In this document: piece after piece, positions 20,976 to 31,960 of the stretch | Layout of the letters: every line of letters begins with the position of its first letter | Numbering within the stretch: position 1 is the first letter of the stretch | Assembly: GCA_902513495.1 (NCBI GenBank) | Contig: CABXNH010000003.1 | Location: 1 to 64,000 of the forward strand | Source: an uncultured Gammaproteobacteria bacterium | GTDB taxonomy: Bacteria; Pseudomonadota; Gammaproteobacteria; PS1; Pseudothioglobaceae | Direction of reading: 5' to 3' | DNA length: 64,000 nucleotides | The notes under the pieces: model-generated | The model's input: only the letters and a program-made list of their open reading frames with translations | What the model was told of the DNA's origin: nothing | Databases searched by the model: none | Translations under genes and position numbers: made by a program

Positions 20976-21080
20976 GCTCAAGCCAAGCGTTCTTCCCTGA
21001 GGGCAATCATTAAGTAATGTTTATCTGCGGAATTGGCTAAGGCTTTACCCAAGGTCACCAAGACTGGATTTTAGTGAAGC
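20976..21080. other. GC-richer intergenic element, possible structured RNA or gene remnant
   Basis: About 105 bp between hinT and the HPP gene is clearly less AT-rich than every other spacer here. It contains AGCCAA / TTGGCT and CACTAA / TTGGTG inverted repeats, CCCTGAGGG, and CATTAAGTAATG. The plus-strand order CCCTGAGGG...CTGCGG resembles part of 6S RNA but a full fold was not found. On the minus strand 21058-20978 is a 26-codon frame (GTG start, no ribosome site) reading TLGKALANSADKHYLMIALR, protein-like in composition. I cannot decide between RNA, micro-ORF and pseudogene fragment. Confidence 0.35.
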
Positions 21081-21101
21081 ATGTAAAATTGTTGAAGGAT
21101 C

Positions 21102-21608
21102 CTACCAATACTTAGGGTAGCTCTTGTCTTTTGATCTATTGTTATAAAAAAGAGCAACAATAACTATTAAGATTGAGCCAACAAGGGATGGCATCCATAG
21201 GTAATCCCAGTTAGCGCCCAATATAAAAACAATGAACGGATTAGAGCCAGCTGGTGGATGTGAAATTCTTAAATATTGCATAGAAAAAACTGCAAAAGCC
21301 AATGCTAATGCCATACTCCACCACTCTGAACCCACCAAGTGAAAAAATATAAGCCCAATCAAAGTCGTAACAAAATGCCCAAAAATAACATTTCTTGGTT
21401 GTGCAAATGGTGAATCTGGAAGCACAAAAAGAACAAATATTGAGGCACCAAACGACCCCATAATAATAGGCTGTTTTGTCAAATAAGCCAACACTCCAAT
21501 CACACTTGCTGCAAAAAATGCTCCAAGAGATATTATGAGTAACTCTTTGACGGGCAGCCTTGGTGGTATCGAAGCCGGAGAGCCCTTTAGTTTAGCTAAA
21601 TAAGACAT
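21102..21608 (-). CDS. HPP-family integral membrane protein
   Basis: 168 aa with about four membrane helices. The family-naming His-Pro-Pro occurs in LRISHPPAGSNPFI, and MGSFGASIFVLFVLPDSPFAQPRN is the other conserved segment. HPP proteins have been linked to nitrite transport in cyanobacteria and chloroplasts; in most bacteria the substrate is unknown. No nitrogen-assimilation gene is nearby, so function is left open. Separated from hinT by the unusual 221-bp spacer. Confidence 0.85.
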   Translation of the reverse strand: MSYLAKLKGSPASIPPRLPVKELLIISLGAFFAASVIGVLAYLTKQPIIMGSFGASIFVLFVLPDSPFAQPRNVIFGHFVTTLIGLIFFHLVGSEWWSMALALAFAVFSMQYLRISHPPAGSNPFIVFILGANWDYLWMPSLVGSILIVIVALFYNNRSKDKSYPKYW

Positions 21609-21675
21609 ATTCCCTAAAAATAAAAAGTGCGATTATATACCAAAGCCTGTTTTAAATCGAACTACGTTCTCGATT

Positions 21676-22572
21676 CTAAGTTTTTGATGTGAAATATTTT
21701 TGCAAAAAGAGACCGATACTGATAAGAAGAATACCAACAATAGTTGAGAATAATATTGTCTCACCTAGAACAAAATGCAAAATAACGAGGGAGAGAAAAG
21801 GAGTAATAAAAACTAAACTGGCAATTCTAGAGACCGTTGTTGAAATTTTTAAAGCTGACTGCCATAAAACCAAGCTAACTCCCATTTCAAAACAACCCAC
21901 ATAGATTGATCCAATTAAACCTTTAAATGAAGGAATTACAAATGAATTACTTAAGAATACAAAAATCAAAATAAAGGGAAAGCTAAACATAAAGATAAGA
22001 AACAAACTTACTAAGCTGTCATTCGAGTTTTTTGTATTAAAAAGCCAAAATAATGACCAAATAACGGTACTAATTAACATTAGAAGAACCCCAAAAGGAT
22101 TCTCAAAATGCATTGAAAATACATCGCCATTTGTTGCTATTACTACAACACCAAAATAACAAACAATGATGGACAAAAAGGATTTAATGTCAATAGTTTG
22201 CTTTAGAATCGGGATAGAGAGAATAACGAGCATTATAGGCCAGCTGAAATTGATAACCATTGCCTCTTGGGCAGGCAAGGCATCGTAACCCTTAAATAAA
22301 ATAATGTAATAAAGGCAAGGGTTTAAAAAACCAAGAAGCGCACATTTTGTTAAATCATTTCGTGAAAAATCTCTAATTAAATGAAATTTGCCCTGATAAA
22401 TAACAATAATAAATAAAACACATATTGAAAATAATGTTGAATACAAGACTAGTTGAATTGGCTCTAAGTGCTCTAAAGAGAGTTTAAAAGCGGTAGCAAC
22501 AGTTGACCAGAAAAAAATTGCAATACCAGCAAAAAAATAGGCTTTATTTTGATTATTTAAATTTGACAACAT
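21676..22572 (-). CDS. EamA/DMT-family transporter
   Basis: 298 aa, ten predicted membrane helices arranged as two EamA repeats, ending in a short basic tail. Short start MLSNLNNQNKAYFFAGIAIFFWSTVATAFK with the W/S-rich first helix is typical. Probably exports or imports an organic metabolite (amino acid, nucleotide-like); the substrate is not predictable. It lies 9 nt downstream of the methyltransferase gene, so the two are likely co-transcribed. Confidence 0.87.
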   Translation of the reverse strand: MLSNLNNQNKAYFFAGIAIFFWSTVATAFKLSLEHLEPIQLVLYSTLFSICVLFIIVIYQGKFHLIRDFSRNDLTKCALLGFLNPCLYYIILFKGYDALPAQEAMVINFSWPIMLVILSIPILKQTIDIKSFLSIIVCYFGVVVIATNGDVFSMHFENPFGVLLMLISTVIWSLFWLFNTKNSNDSLVSLFLIFMFSFPFILIFVFLSNSFVIPSFKGLIGSIYVGCFEMGVSLVLWQSALKISTTVSRIASLVFITPFLSLVILHFVLGETILFSTIVGILLISIGLFLQKYFTSKT

Positions 22573-22581
22573 TCTGACTAA

Positions 22582-23214
22582 TTAATTAACTTGATAAAGA
22601 CAGAGTTGGCATGTTACACCCTCCTTGACATTATAATCTGCAGTCTTATGAACAACTGGGTGCCAAAAGTCAGAACTTTCAAGGTCATCAATTATTGTCT
22701 TATAAGGGGAAGCTTCCCATTCTTGTTTTCTAACTGTAAAACAGATATATCCGCCTTTTTTCGTTATTCTAACCATTTCTCTCAAGACTTCTGGACCGAC
22801 ATGACCACAGGTAAAGGTTCCAGCACATACAATAGCATCAAATAAATTGCCCTCATAATCTAGATTTTTTGTTAAGTCTACTAACCTTAATGATTGATAT
22901 ATTTTTTTTTGTGTTGCCTCATTCAACATTTCCTGTGAAAAATCAACGCCCTCTATATTGTTAAAGCTGTTCTGACTTAGTATTTCTCCAACAAGCCCTG
23001 TTCCGCAGCCAGCATCAAGAATCCTTGCTTTTTTATTTTTTAGCTTTGAGAGCAGCAGACTAGAAGTAATTAAATGACCAACATACCCTGCCAGCTCAAC
23101 CACATCATGGTCATAATCTGATGCCCAATCCTTATAAATACCTTCTAGCTCTTGCGAATCAGCAGCATGCAATGTTTGATAAATTGTTGAGATCATACTC
23201 TTTGTATTTTTCAT
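22582..23214 (-). CDS. Class I SAM-dependent methyltransferase
   Basis: 210 aa. SAM-binding motif I ILDAGCGTGLVGEIL at about residue 63, acidic motif II GVDFSQEML, and the post-motif DAIVCAGTFTCGHVGPEVL resemble the WBSCR27/ubiE-like group. N-terminal IYKDWASDYDHDV is common in these enzymes. Substrate unknown. Sits between two EamA transporters on the same strand. Confidence 0.85.
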   Translation of the reverse strand: MKNTKSMISTIYQTLHAADSQELEGIYKDWASDYDHDVVELAGYVGHLITSSLLLSKLKNKKARILDAGCGTGLVGEILSQNSFNNIEGVDFSQEMLNEATQKKIYQSLRLVDLTKNLDYEGNLFDAIVCAGTFTCGHVGPEVLREMVRITKKGGYICFTVRKQEWEASPYKTIIDDLESSDFWHPVVHKTADYNVKEGVTCQLCLYQVN

Positions 23215-23250
23215 ACTATTTGATTACTCATGAAAATTATTAATATTGGA

Positions 23251-24114
23251 TTATTTATTCTTAATTAGGGCATAACTATAAATTATAAGCCCTGCCCAAA
23301 CACCCACAAATCCTATTAATTGGTTTGAATTGACTGGCTCATTTTGTAATACATAGCCAACAAGAAATTGGATTGTTGGAGTAATTAAAAACAAAATTCC
23401 AACCGTCGTCAAAGGAAGTAACTTTGTTCCAGCTGTGAATAAAGCTAATGGCACAACTGTTACAGCACCTGCTAAAAATAAAAGAATATTTGTAGAGATA
23501 TTTACATTCAAAAATGCAACATCGTAGTTTGCATAAAACCACAATGAGAATATTAATAGAAATGGAAGTAATATCAATGTTTCGATATAGAGCCCAGGCA
23601 CTGCAGATGATGCCATCGCTTTTCTAGCAATACCATAAGCTGAAAAAGTAAATCCCACTACGAAACCTAGCCATGGAAATGAGTCTCCACTAAATACATA
23701 ATATAAAGTACCAACTGTAGCAAAAAATACAGCCAATTTTTTTAATTTTGAAATCCTCTCATGGAAGAAAATATAGCCACCTATCATATTGATGACTGGT
23801 GACAGAAAATAACCCATAGAAGCCTCTACCACTCGACCTAAGTTAACTGCATAAATATAGCCGCCCCAATTAATTGTTATCAGAATAGCAGTTATAAGCA
23901 GTAAGACTAATTCCTTTTTAGAGGATAAAGAATCCTTAAAATTTGATTTCCATGAGGCTTTAAAGTGAACTAGAAAAAATAAAACTGGAATTGCCCATAA
24001 CATTCTATGAATAAGAACTTCAGAGGGATTGACGTGGTTCAGAAGTGCCCAGTAAAGAGGGAAGCAACCCCACATTAGGTAGCCTGAAAGAACTAGCAGA
24101 ATGCCTTTACTCAT
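23251..24114 (-). CDS. rarD: EamA-family transporter, RarD type
   Basis: 287 aa, about ten membrane helices. The N-terminal SGYLMWGCFPLYWALL and HRMLWAIPVLF segments are diagnostic of RarD (chloramphenicol-sensitivity protein) relatives. Substrate unknown. Followed 36 nt later by the methyltransferase and the second EamA gene in the same direction, suggesting a three-gene unit. Confidence 0.88.
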   Translation of the reverse strand: MSKGILLVLSGYLMWGCFPLYWALLNHVNPSEVLIHRMLWAIPVLFFLVHFKASWKSNFKDSLSSKKELVLLLITAILITINWGGYIYAVNLGRVVEASMGYFLSPVINMIGGYIFFHERISKLKKLAVFFATVGTLYYVFSGDSFPWLGFVVGFTFSAYGIARKAMASSAVPGLYIETLILLPFLLIFSLWFYANYDVAFLNVNISTNILLFLAGAVTVVPLALFTAGTKLLPLTTVGILFLITPTIQFLVGYVLQNEPVNSNQLIGFVGVWAGLIIYSYALIKNK

Positions 24115-24172
24115 AGGGCTTAAGCAAAAAAGAAAAAAGGCTTATTGTAGACTAAATAGTCCCTAGGTAATT

Positions 24173-24532
24173 TTAATGTTTGTAGTAATCTTTTTCAAAA
24201 CTTGTATTGCTTAGAGTATCGCCCTCACTCGTTTTATCATTTATTTCATTCAAGTTTTCATTGATTCGAAATAGAATGACAACCATTTCACAGGCCACTC
24301 TTGAAGCTAGAGAACCGCCAACAACCCAGACTAGCCCTCTCCAAAAATCGCCTTCAAGAAAAATGTCTCCTAGACCTTTGGTGATAAAAGCAAATAAAAG
24401 TATCCAATAGAACAACGTAATAAGTTTGGGAGTAACCATTTCATCCAGATAAAACATGTAATGGTTGTCCAGCTTCTCAATGGTTTGTTTAAAAGCTTTT
24501 TTGATACCTTCCAAGATTTCATTATTATTCAT
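24173..24532 (-). CDS. DUF4282-domain membrane protein
   Basis: 119 aa. Central region has two hydrophobic helices (LITLFYWILLFAFITKG and GLVWVVGGSLASRVACEMVV) followed by ILFRINENL, the pattern of DUF4282. The termini are polar and soluble. Function unknown. It precedes rarD on the same strand by 58 nt, with no clear promoter between them. Confidence 0.75.
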   Translation of the reverse strand: MNNNEILEGIKKAFKQTIEKLDNHYMFYLDEMVTPKLITLFYWILLFAFITKGLGDIFLEGDFWRGLVWVVGGSLASRVACEMVVILFRINENLNEINDKTSEGDTLSNTSFEKDYYKH

Positions 24533-24631
24533 TTAACTCACCTATATTTTCTTGTAACTACCTCTATTATAATGTCAATGAATTCAAAAGTCCTGTATTC
24601 CTGATTTGGTAAATTAAGCTATTAATTTTTA

Positions 24632-24663
24632 TAAAAAAAAAGCCCATCCTAAGATGGGCTTTT
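24632..24663 (-). terminator. Intrinsic terminator of the liv operon
   Basis: On the minus strand AGCCCATC / GATGGGCT (8 bp, tetranucleotide loop) is extended by A-T pairs and followed by nine U. It lies 20 bp after livK. The flanking runs make it potentially bidirectional, though no plus-strand gene ends here. Confidence 0.9.
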
Positions 24664-24682
24664 CATAACTATTTGAAGCTTA

Positions 24683-25867
24683 TTATTTATGGATCTTTAC
24701 GCTTGTAAAGGCGCCACCGATAACTTCACTTTCTGAGTAAGAACCATTTGCAGTTCCGCCAGCATCTAGTTCAACACCAGTAGCTCCTACATAATCAACA
24801 GGCATACCACCTGAAATCCACTTTAAGCACTCTGCAAGCTTACCAGCATGGCATTCTGTACCTGGCGCGTTAGCTACATTCATTACCTGAGCTTGAATAG
24901 CAGCTCTATCAGTTGAGCGTGCAGCCTGCGAAGCTAAAATAATTAAAGCCATGGCATCATAAGATTCAGCTGAGAAAACACCTGTACCATCTACACCACC
25001 AGCTTCAGCTACTGTTACCCAGTTTGCACCAAGTGCCGCATCTGGAGATGGCAATGTGCCCCATGAGCCATCTGCAACAGCTCCTGAAGTTACTGAACTG
25101 ATCATACCGTCACCAAAGACGTAATCAGAAAATGCACCTGTATCTTCTGAAGCAGCAATGATTCCTCTACCACCAGTATCAGCATAACCTAAAACAGCTA
25201 AAGTAGCAGAACCACCCGCAGATAATGCAGCAACATCAGCAGAGTAGTCAGCCTTATCGTCATCATGTCCAGCCATAACTGTCACTGTACCGCCCAAAGC
25301 TTCATAAGCAGTAACAAATGCATCAGCTAAACCTTTACCGTAGTCACTGTTTGAGTGTGTTACAGCCATATCGGTTTGACCTCTAGCAATTGCAATACTT
25401 GCAAGTACTGGGCCTTGTCTAGCATCTGAAGGCGCTGTTCTAAAGAACCACCCACCATCTTCTAAAGTAGTTAAAGCAGGTGAAGTAGCTGATGGTGAAA
25501 TTGAAACGATACCATTAGGTACTAATACATTAGTAATTACCGCGCCAGTATTACCTGAGCAGTTAGGACCCATAATAGCCATAACATTATCATCATTCAC
25601 CATTTTTTCTGCTTGAGCAATTGCAACCGCCGCATCAATACATACCGAGTCGCCCTGAACGACATTTATCGTTCCATTAAGATAGGCGCCTGAAGCATTC
25701 GTCTCAGTTACTGCAAGATTTGCACCACCTGACATTGGGCCAATCATTGATTCAAGAGGACCTGTAAATCCTTGAAGCTCTCCTACATTGACCGTTGCAC
25801 CATAAGACGCTGTTGCCATCGTTGCTGACAGAATTACGCCAGCTGTTGTCTTTAAATAACTTTTCAT
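24683..25867 (-). CDS. livK: Branched-chain amino acid-type ABC substrate-binding protein
   Basis: 394 aa with a signal peptide (TTAGVILSATMATASYG). Peripla_BP_6 fold: GPLESMIGPMSGGANLAV, MGPNCSGNTGAVI and VTHSNSDYGKGLADAF mark the ligand cleft. It is the last gene of livG-F-H-M-K and is separated from livM by 165 bp containing a hairpin. The genes GTG-like start is not used; ATG with an AAGGAG site precedes it. Members of this family also bind amides, urea or aromatic acids, so leucine/isoleucine/valine is only the default call. Confidence 0.87.
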   Translation of the reverse strand: MKSYLKTTAGVILSATMATASYGATVNVGELQGFTGPLESMIGPMSGGANLAVTETNASGAYLNGTINVVQGDSVCIDAAVAIAQAEKMVNDDNVMAIMGPNCSGNTGAVITNVLVPNGIVSISPSATSPALTTLEDGGWFFRTAPSDARQGPVLASIAIARGQTDMAVTHSNSDYGKGLADAFVTAYEALGGTVTVMAGHDDDKADYSADVAALSAGGSATLAVLGYADTGGRGIIAASEDTGAFSDYVFGDGMISSVTSGAVADGSWGTLPSPDAALGANWVTVAEAGGVDGTGVFSAESYDAMALIILASQAARSTDRAAIQAQVMNVANAPGTECHAGKLAECLKWISGGMPVDYVGATGVELDAGGTANGSYSESEVIGGAFTSVKIHK

Positions 25868-25882
25868 TTTTTCTCCTTATAT

Positions 25883-25936
25883 AAAAAAAAGATTCCCTTG
25901 GCTTAATATTAAAATTAAGACGCATTTCCTAAGGGA
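25883..25936 (-). terminator. Hairpin plus U-run ahead of livK (possible attenuator)
   Basis: Minus strand: TCCCTT / AAGGGA outer stem enclosing CTTAAT / ATTAAG, followed by eight U and then the livK ribosome site. The stem is interrupted, so it may partly terminate livM readthrough or stabilise a processed livK mRNA. Confidence 0.4.
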
Positions 25937-26032
25937 TTCACCAGTAATGATAAACAGTTTCCTGTAGTTTGTGTTAAAAATATCTGAAAAAAACTTAATG
26001 AAAAGCCAGCCCAGAAGCCATTTAAGCCGAAA

Positions 26033-27406
26033 TTACAGCTCTTTATTTTTCTCAGGAAGTATACCACCAGGTGAAAATCTCATTATCAAAAGCAATATAG
26101 TCCCCATAAAGACAAGCCTTAGGTAGTGAACTCTATCCTCAATAAATTCTAGAAATACCCCTCCTTCCTGAATATTATTTCCTAACATTTCTACAACCCA
26201 AAGCCCCATTGGGCCCGCCTGAATCCAAATAAACCAGATTATAAATGCACCCAAAACAGAACCCAAATTATTACCAGACCCTCCAAGAATAACCATAACC
26301 CATATCAAGAAAGTAAATCTCAGAGGTTGATATGCAGTAGGAATAAAGATTCCATCATAAGTCACCAATAAAGCGCCTGCTACACCAACTATTGCTGAGC
26401 CAATAACAAAAATTTGAAGATGTTGGCGCTTGATATTTTTTCCCATTGCCGAAGCAGCTACTTCATTATCCCGAATCGCCCTTACTTTCCTACCCCAAGG
26501 CGAATTTAAGGCAAGATTTGAAAGAATAATAAAAGCACCTAAAATGGCAATGAATAGGCTCGAATAGCATAGTTTAACAAAAACGACAGCAGCTTCTCGA
26601 ACGTAAATTCCTAACTGGTCAATTTGTTCTGATTGAGTAAGCAACTGAAGTTCTGATTTGTGAAGCCAGGCGATTATATTTTGAAACCATTCAGATTGCT
26701 GCATATCAACTTCATACGGCACAGGCCTTGGAAGGCCATAAACATTTTTCAGACCACGAACAAACCAGTCTTCATTCTTAATTACATAGAGAATAATTTC
26801 AGAAATTCCCAAAGTTGCAATGGCAAGATAATCCGTCCTTAAACCCAGAGTAATCTTACCGATCCACCATGCTGCACCAGCTGCAGCCAGTCCACCCACT
26901 ATCCATGAAAAGGCTATGGGAAGTCCAAAACCACCCAGATAGCCTGTAATGGCAGGATCAACCTTTTCAATCAAATCAGCGGCCTCAGAGAAGTAATATC
27001 TGGTTATTAGGTAGCCGATTACTACTACTACAGCAGTAAGCCATTTATTAACCCCTCTCCTATTAAGCAATACTCCAGTAATAACAGTTACAGCGCCAAT
27101 GATCAAAGAAAGAAACATCTTCATACCGCCAGCATCTATTGCTTCAGTCACAGGCTGCTGTGCTATTAACACGACGCTGACACCGCCCAGGGCAGCAAAC
27201 CCCATAATTCCAACATTAAATAAGCCCGCATAGCCCCATTGAATATTGACACCTAGAGCCATAATAGCTGATATTAAAGACATATTAAAAATACCAAGTG
27301 CAAGCGCCCATGATTGATTCATGCCTACAAATAAAAGGATAAGACCCATTATTGTAAAACTAGCAATAACTTTGTTGGCCTCCCAAATAGCTTTAATATT
27401 ATTCAT
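26033..27406 (-). CDS. livM: Branched-chain amino acid ABC permease LivM
   Basis: 457 aa, longer than the usual 320-420. Many membrane helices; GYAGLFNVGIMGFAALGG in the first half and AASAMGKNIKRQHLQIFVIGSA (EAA-type loop) in the second are characteristic. Extra length comes from two insertions around residues 110-160 and 225-260. Pairs with LivH. Start overlaps the livH stop by 8 nt. Confidence 0.9.
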   Translation of the reverse strand: MNNIKAIWEANKVIASFTIMGLILLFVGMNQSWALALGIFNMSLISAIMALGVNIQWGYAGLFNVGIMGFAALGGVSVVLIAQQPVTEAIDAGGMKMFLSLIIGAVTVITGVLLNRRGVNKWLTAVVVVIGYLITRYYFSEAADLIEKVDPAITGYLGGFGLPIAFSWIVGGLAAAGAAWWIGKITLGLRTDYLAIATLGISEIILYVIKNEDWFVRGLKNVYGLPRPVPYEVDMQQSEWFQNIIAWLHKSELQLLTQSEQIDQLGIYVREAAVVFVKLCYSSLFIAILGAFIILSNLALNSPWGRKVRAIRDNEVAASAMGKNIKRQHLQIFVIGSAIVGVAGALLVTYDGIFIPTAYQPLRFTFLIWVMVILGGSGNNLGSVLGAFIIWFIWIQAGPMGLWVVEMLGNNIQEGGVFLEFIEDRVHYLRLVFMGTILLLIMRFSPGGILPEKNKEL

Positions 27407-28433
27407 CTACGATCACCTTACCTTTAAACAGCCCTGTTGGTTTTATCAAAAGCACAATAATCAAAATAACAAAGGATATTGCATATTTATATTCTGTACC
27501 AATAAGTTGAACCAATGAATTAGGATGCATCGATAAAGGTAACAAATAAATTAAAAACTTTTTGTACGCATAAGTAAGAAATATCTCAGAAAATGCGACC
27601 AAAAAGGCCCCCGCAATTGCGCCAATAGGTGAACCAATACCACCGACAATAACTGAGGCAAAAATTGGCAGGAGTAACAAATGATACTGCTGAGGTGCAA
27701 AACCTTTATCTAGTCCATAAAGTGTTCCAGCAATCGTTGTAAAAAGAGCAACTAATAACCAAGTTATTCTCACAACTTTATCTGGATCAATTCCAGATAG
27801 AAGAGCTAGCTCTTTGTTGTCTGAATAAGCACGCATAGCTTTACCAGTCTTAGTTTTTTGTAAAAAGTAAAATAGAAAAGCAACAAGCAATATAGCCAAA
27901 GTGATGGTTAAAAATTGAGATGTTTTAAGTGCAATACCCTGCTGAAGTCCAGTAAATGCTTTAAACTCCCTAACAGAAAATATAAATCTCTCTCCATCTC
28001 CAAAGCGCTGCGCAGAAGCACCTAGAAAAAACCTGACGATACCTCCTGTAATAAACATAACACCTATTGATGCTGTAATACCCACAATACTCTGCTTAAT
28101 CTTTATTCCGCGATAGTGCCTGTAAACCAATCTATCCATTAAGAGTAAATAAATTGACATACCTACCAAGGCTAATGGAATCGCCAAAATAGCTGTAGGG
28201 AAACCCGTTATAGTCCAACCTTTGCTAATCATGTAGCCGCTAATTAGAATAACAAGCATCGTTCCAAAAGCCATACTGTCTCCCTGAGCAAAATTGGAAA
28301 ACCTTAGGATTGAATAGACTAGAGTGACTGCCAAAGCCCCTAAGGCCAGTTGAGAGCCATAAGACAAAGCAGGAAGAATAACAAAGTTTGTCAGTAAAGC
28401 GAATGCGTTAATTATATCAATCGAGTCTGACAT
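27399..28433 (-). CDS. livH: Branched-chain amino acid ABC permease LivH
   Basis: 344 aa integral membrane permease of the LivH type: LRFSNFAQGDSMAFGTM near the N-terminus and LALLSGIDPDKVVRITWLL (cytoplasmic loop contacting the ATPases). Its start follows directly after the livF stop. It forms the membrane channel with LivM. About 50 residues longer than E. coli LivH, mainly an insertion near residues 115-160. Confidence 0.9.
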   Translation of the reverse strand: MSDSIDIINAFALLTNFVILPALSYGSQLALGALAVTLVYSILRFSNFAQGDSMAFGTMLVILISGYMISKGWTITGFPTAILAIPLALVGMSIYLLLMDRLVYRHYRGIKIKQSIVGITASIGVMFITGGIVRFFLGASAQRFGDGERFIFSVREFKAFTGLQQGIALKTSQFLTITLAILLVAFLFYFLQKTKTGKAMRAYSDNKELALLSGIDPDKVVRITWLLVALFTTIAGTLYGLDKGFAPQQYHLLLLPIFASVIVGGIGSPIGAIAGAFLVAFSEIFLTYAYKKFLIYLLPLSMHPNSLVQLIGTEYKYAISFVILIIVLLIKPTGLFKGKVIVDE

Positions 28434-29138
28434 CTAACCTCCCAGAAACTTCTTACGAACTTCACGATCCTCAATAAGCTCTTTTCCAGTTCCTGTATGC
28501 TCATTTCGACCTGAAACTAAAACGAATCCCTTGTCTGCAATATTTAGCGCCTGCTGCGCATTTTGCTCAACCATTAAAACCGCCATTCCAGCATTTCTAA
28601 CATCTAATATATTTGAGAAAATTTCATCCATCACTATTGGTGAAACTCCGGCTGTAGGCTCATCTAAAAGCATAACTGAGGGTCTTGTCATCATAGCCCT
28701 TCCAAAAGCAACCTGTTGCCTTTGACCACCAGATAATTCCTCGGCTAATTGTTTACGCTTTTCATAAAGTATAGGAAACAATTCATACACCTCTTCAATA
28801 GTTTTACTAATATCGTCTTCCCTAATAAAACCACCCATTTGAAGATTTTCTTCAACTGTCATAGATGGAAAAACATTTTTTGTTTGAGGAACAAATGCTA
28901 AACCTTGAGCTATTCTGTCTTGAGTTGAAAGCATTGAAATATCTTTGCCATCTAATGTGACTGAACCTTCAGTTGCTTCTAGCATTCCCAAAAGAACTCT
29001 CATAACAGTTGATTTACCTGCTCCATTTGGACCAACAATGACTGCCAACTCACCCTTTTCGACCTCAACAGAGCACTCGTGAAGAATTGGAACAACGCCA
29101 TAAGAAGCAACCAGATTTTTACCTTCAAGATAAGCCAT
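28434..29138 (-). CDS. livF: Branched-chain amino acid ABC ATPase LivF
   Basis: 234 aa. Walker A VGPNGAGKST, signature LSGGQRQQVAFGRAMM, Walker B VMLLDEPTAGVSP, typical of LivF. The short C-terminus ends KKFLGG as in most LivF. Overlaps the livG stop by one base; co-translated. Confidence 0.93.
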   Translation of the reverse strand: MAYLEGKNLVASYGVVPILHECSVEVEKGELAVIVGPNGAGKSTVMRVLLGMLEATEGSVTLDGKDISMLSTQDRIAQGLAFVPQTKNVFPSMTVEENLQMGGFIREDDISKTIEEVYELFPILYEKRKQLAEELSGGQRQQVAFGRAMMTRPSVMLLDEPTAGVSPIVMDEIFSNILDVRNAGMAVLMVEQNAQQALNIADKGFVLVSGRNEHTGTGKELIEDREVRKKFLGG

Positions 29139-29914
29139 TAATTAGTCGCCTCTGTTTTAATCCCTTTGCCTAAATAGGCTTCAATTACCGCATCACTACT
29201 TTTAATTTCATCAGGCGTTCCGCTTGTCAAAATTTGCCCCTCTGCCAAAACAACAACTGGGTCACAAAGCCTTGAGATAAAATCCATGTCATGCTCAATC
29301 ATGCAAAACGTATACCCTCTTTCTTCGTTAAGTCTGATGATTGCATCACCGATTTGCTTAAGGAGGGTTCTATTAACGCCCGCACCAACTTCATCAAGAA
29401 GAACCACTTTGGCGTCAACCATCATTGTTCGAGCTAACTCCAATAATTTTTTTTGACCACCCGATAGATTTCCTGCGCTTTCATTCTTAAGATGACTAAT
29501 GCTAAGGAAATCAACGACTTCTTCTGCTTTGGCTTGAAGCGTTTTTTCTTCCTCAAATATTTGCTTTCGCTTTAACCAAGTATTCATCAAATTTTCGCCG
29601 AGTTGATTGGCTGGTACCATCATCAAGTTCTCAAGAACGCTGAGTGTTGGGAATTCATGAGCAATCTGAAATGTTCTCAGCAAACCTTTGTGAAAAAGCT
29701 GGTGAGAGGTAAGTTCTGTGACGTCTTCGCCATCAAGAACAATTTCGCCTTCAGTTGGCTGATAGAGTCCAGCTATTAGGTTAAACATTGTTGTTTTTCC
29801 AGCGCCGTTCGGCCCAACTAGACCAGTAATCGAGCCTCTATCAATATGCAAATCAACACCATCAACTGCCTTGATACCGCCAAAATGTTTTGATAAGTTT
29901 TTAACTGTAATCAT
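29138..29914 (-). CDS. livG: Branched-chain amino acid ABC ATPase LivG
   Basis: 258 aa. Walker A GPNGAGKTT, signature LSGGQKKLLELARTMM, Walker B VVLLDEVGAGVNR, and the LivG-specific IEHDMDFISRLCD. First gene of the five-gene liv operon. The 96-bp region upstream carries the near-palindrome AGGAAATTAATTCCCT and is the likely promoter/operator. Confidence 0.93.
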   Translation of the reverse strand: MITVKNLSKHFGGIKAVDGVDLHIDRGSITGLVGPNGAGKTTMFNLIAGLYQPTEGEIVLDGEDVTELTSHQLFHKGLLRTFQIAHEFPTLSVLENLMMVPANQLGENLMNTWLKRKQIFEEEKTLQAKAEEVVDFLSISHLKNESAGNLSGGQKKLLELARTMMVDAKVVLLDEVGAGVNRTLLKQIGDAIIRLNEERGYTFCMIEHDMDFISRLCDPVVVLAEGQILTSGTPDEIKSSDAVIEAYLGKGIKTEATN

Positions 29915-30010
29915 TATAAGTCAGGAAATTAATTCCCTGGCCTCCCTTTGATGAACTGGCCACTAAAAATTGCCAGATTATCCTTGAATTATTAAAGGAA
30001 TTGTAGGCCA

Positions 30011-30310
30011 TTAAGGTAAAACTTTATTAAAAGGCTTCACGACAACACTTGAGTATACACCTGCAGCAACATAGGGATCGGCATCCGCCCATTCACGCGC
30101 CTGCTGGAGATCGTCAAAAGCTGCAACAATTAATGACCCTGAAAAGCCAGCATTGCCTGTTCCTGAGACATCAATCACTGGATGCGGGCCTGCCAAAATG
30201 AGTCGACCTTCATCTTTTAATTGGTTAAGCCTTGCGACATGATCTGACCTGGCTCCCATTCGCTTACTTAAACTGTTTTCAATATCTTGAGCAATAATGG
30301 CATACAACAT
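30011..30310 (-). CDS. yciI: YciI-family protein
   Basis: 99 aa, ferredoxin-like dimeric alpha/beta fold with conserved histidine in SDHVARLNQL and the aspartate in ADADPYVAAGVY. YciI relatives include dehalogenase-like and decarboxylase-like enzymes, but E. coli YciI has no proven reaction. Lies 9 nt downstream of dapB on the same strand, so it is the last gene of kdsA-dapB-yciI. Confidence 0.87.
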   Translation of the reverse strand: MLYAIIAQDIENSLSKRMGARSDHVARLNQLKDEGRLILAGPHPVIDVSGTGNAGFSGSLIVAAFDDLQQAREWADADPYVAAGVYSSVVVKPFNKVLP

Positions 30311-30319
30311 GATTGATCC

Positions 30320-31883
<1,564 letters not shown>

Positions 31884-31960
31884 GAACTTCGCTCATTACT
31901 TAAATATATACGTAAATTATATTCGTTTAAAATAAGCATAGTTATAAATTCCTTTCAACC

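Noticed and set aside
20976-21080. Assignment as 6S RNA (ssrS)
   Set aside because: Only short segments resemble 6S; I could not form the closing stem and central bubble, so only a generic structured element is listed.
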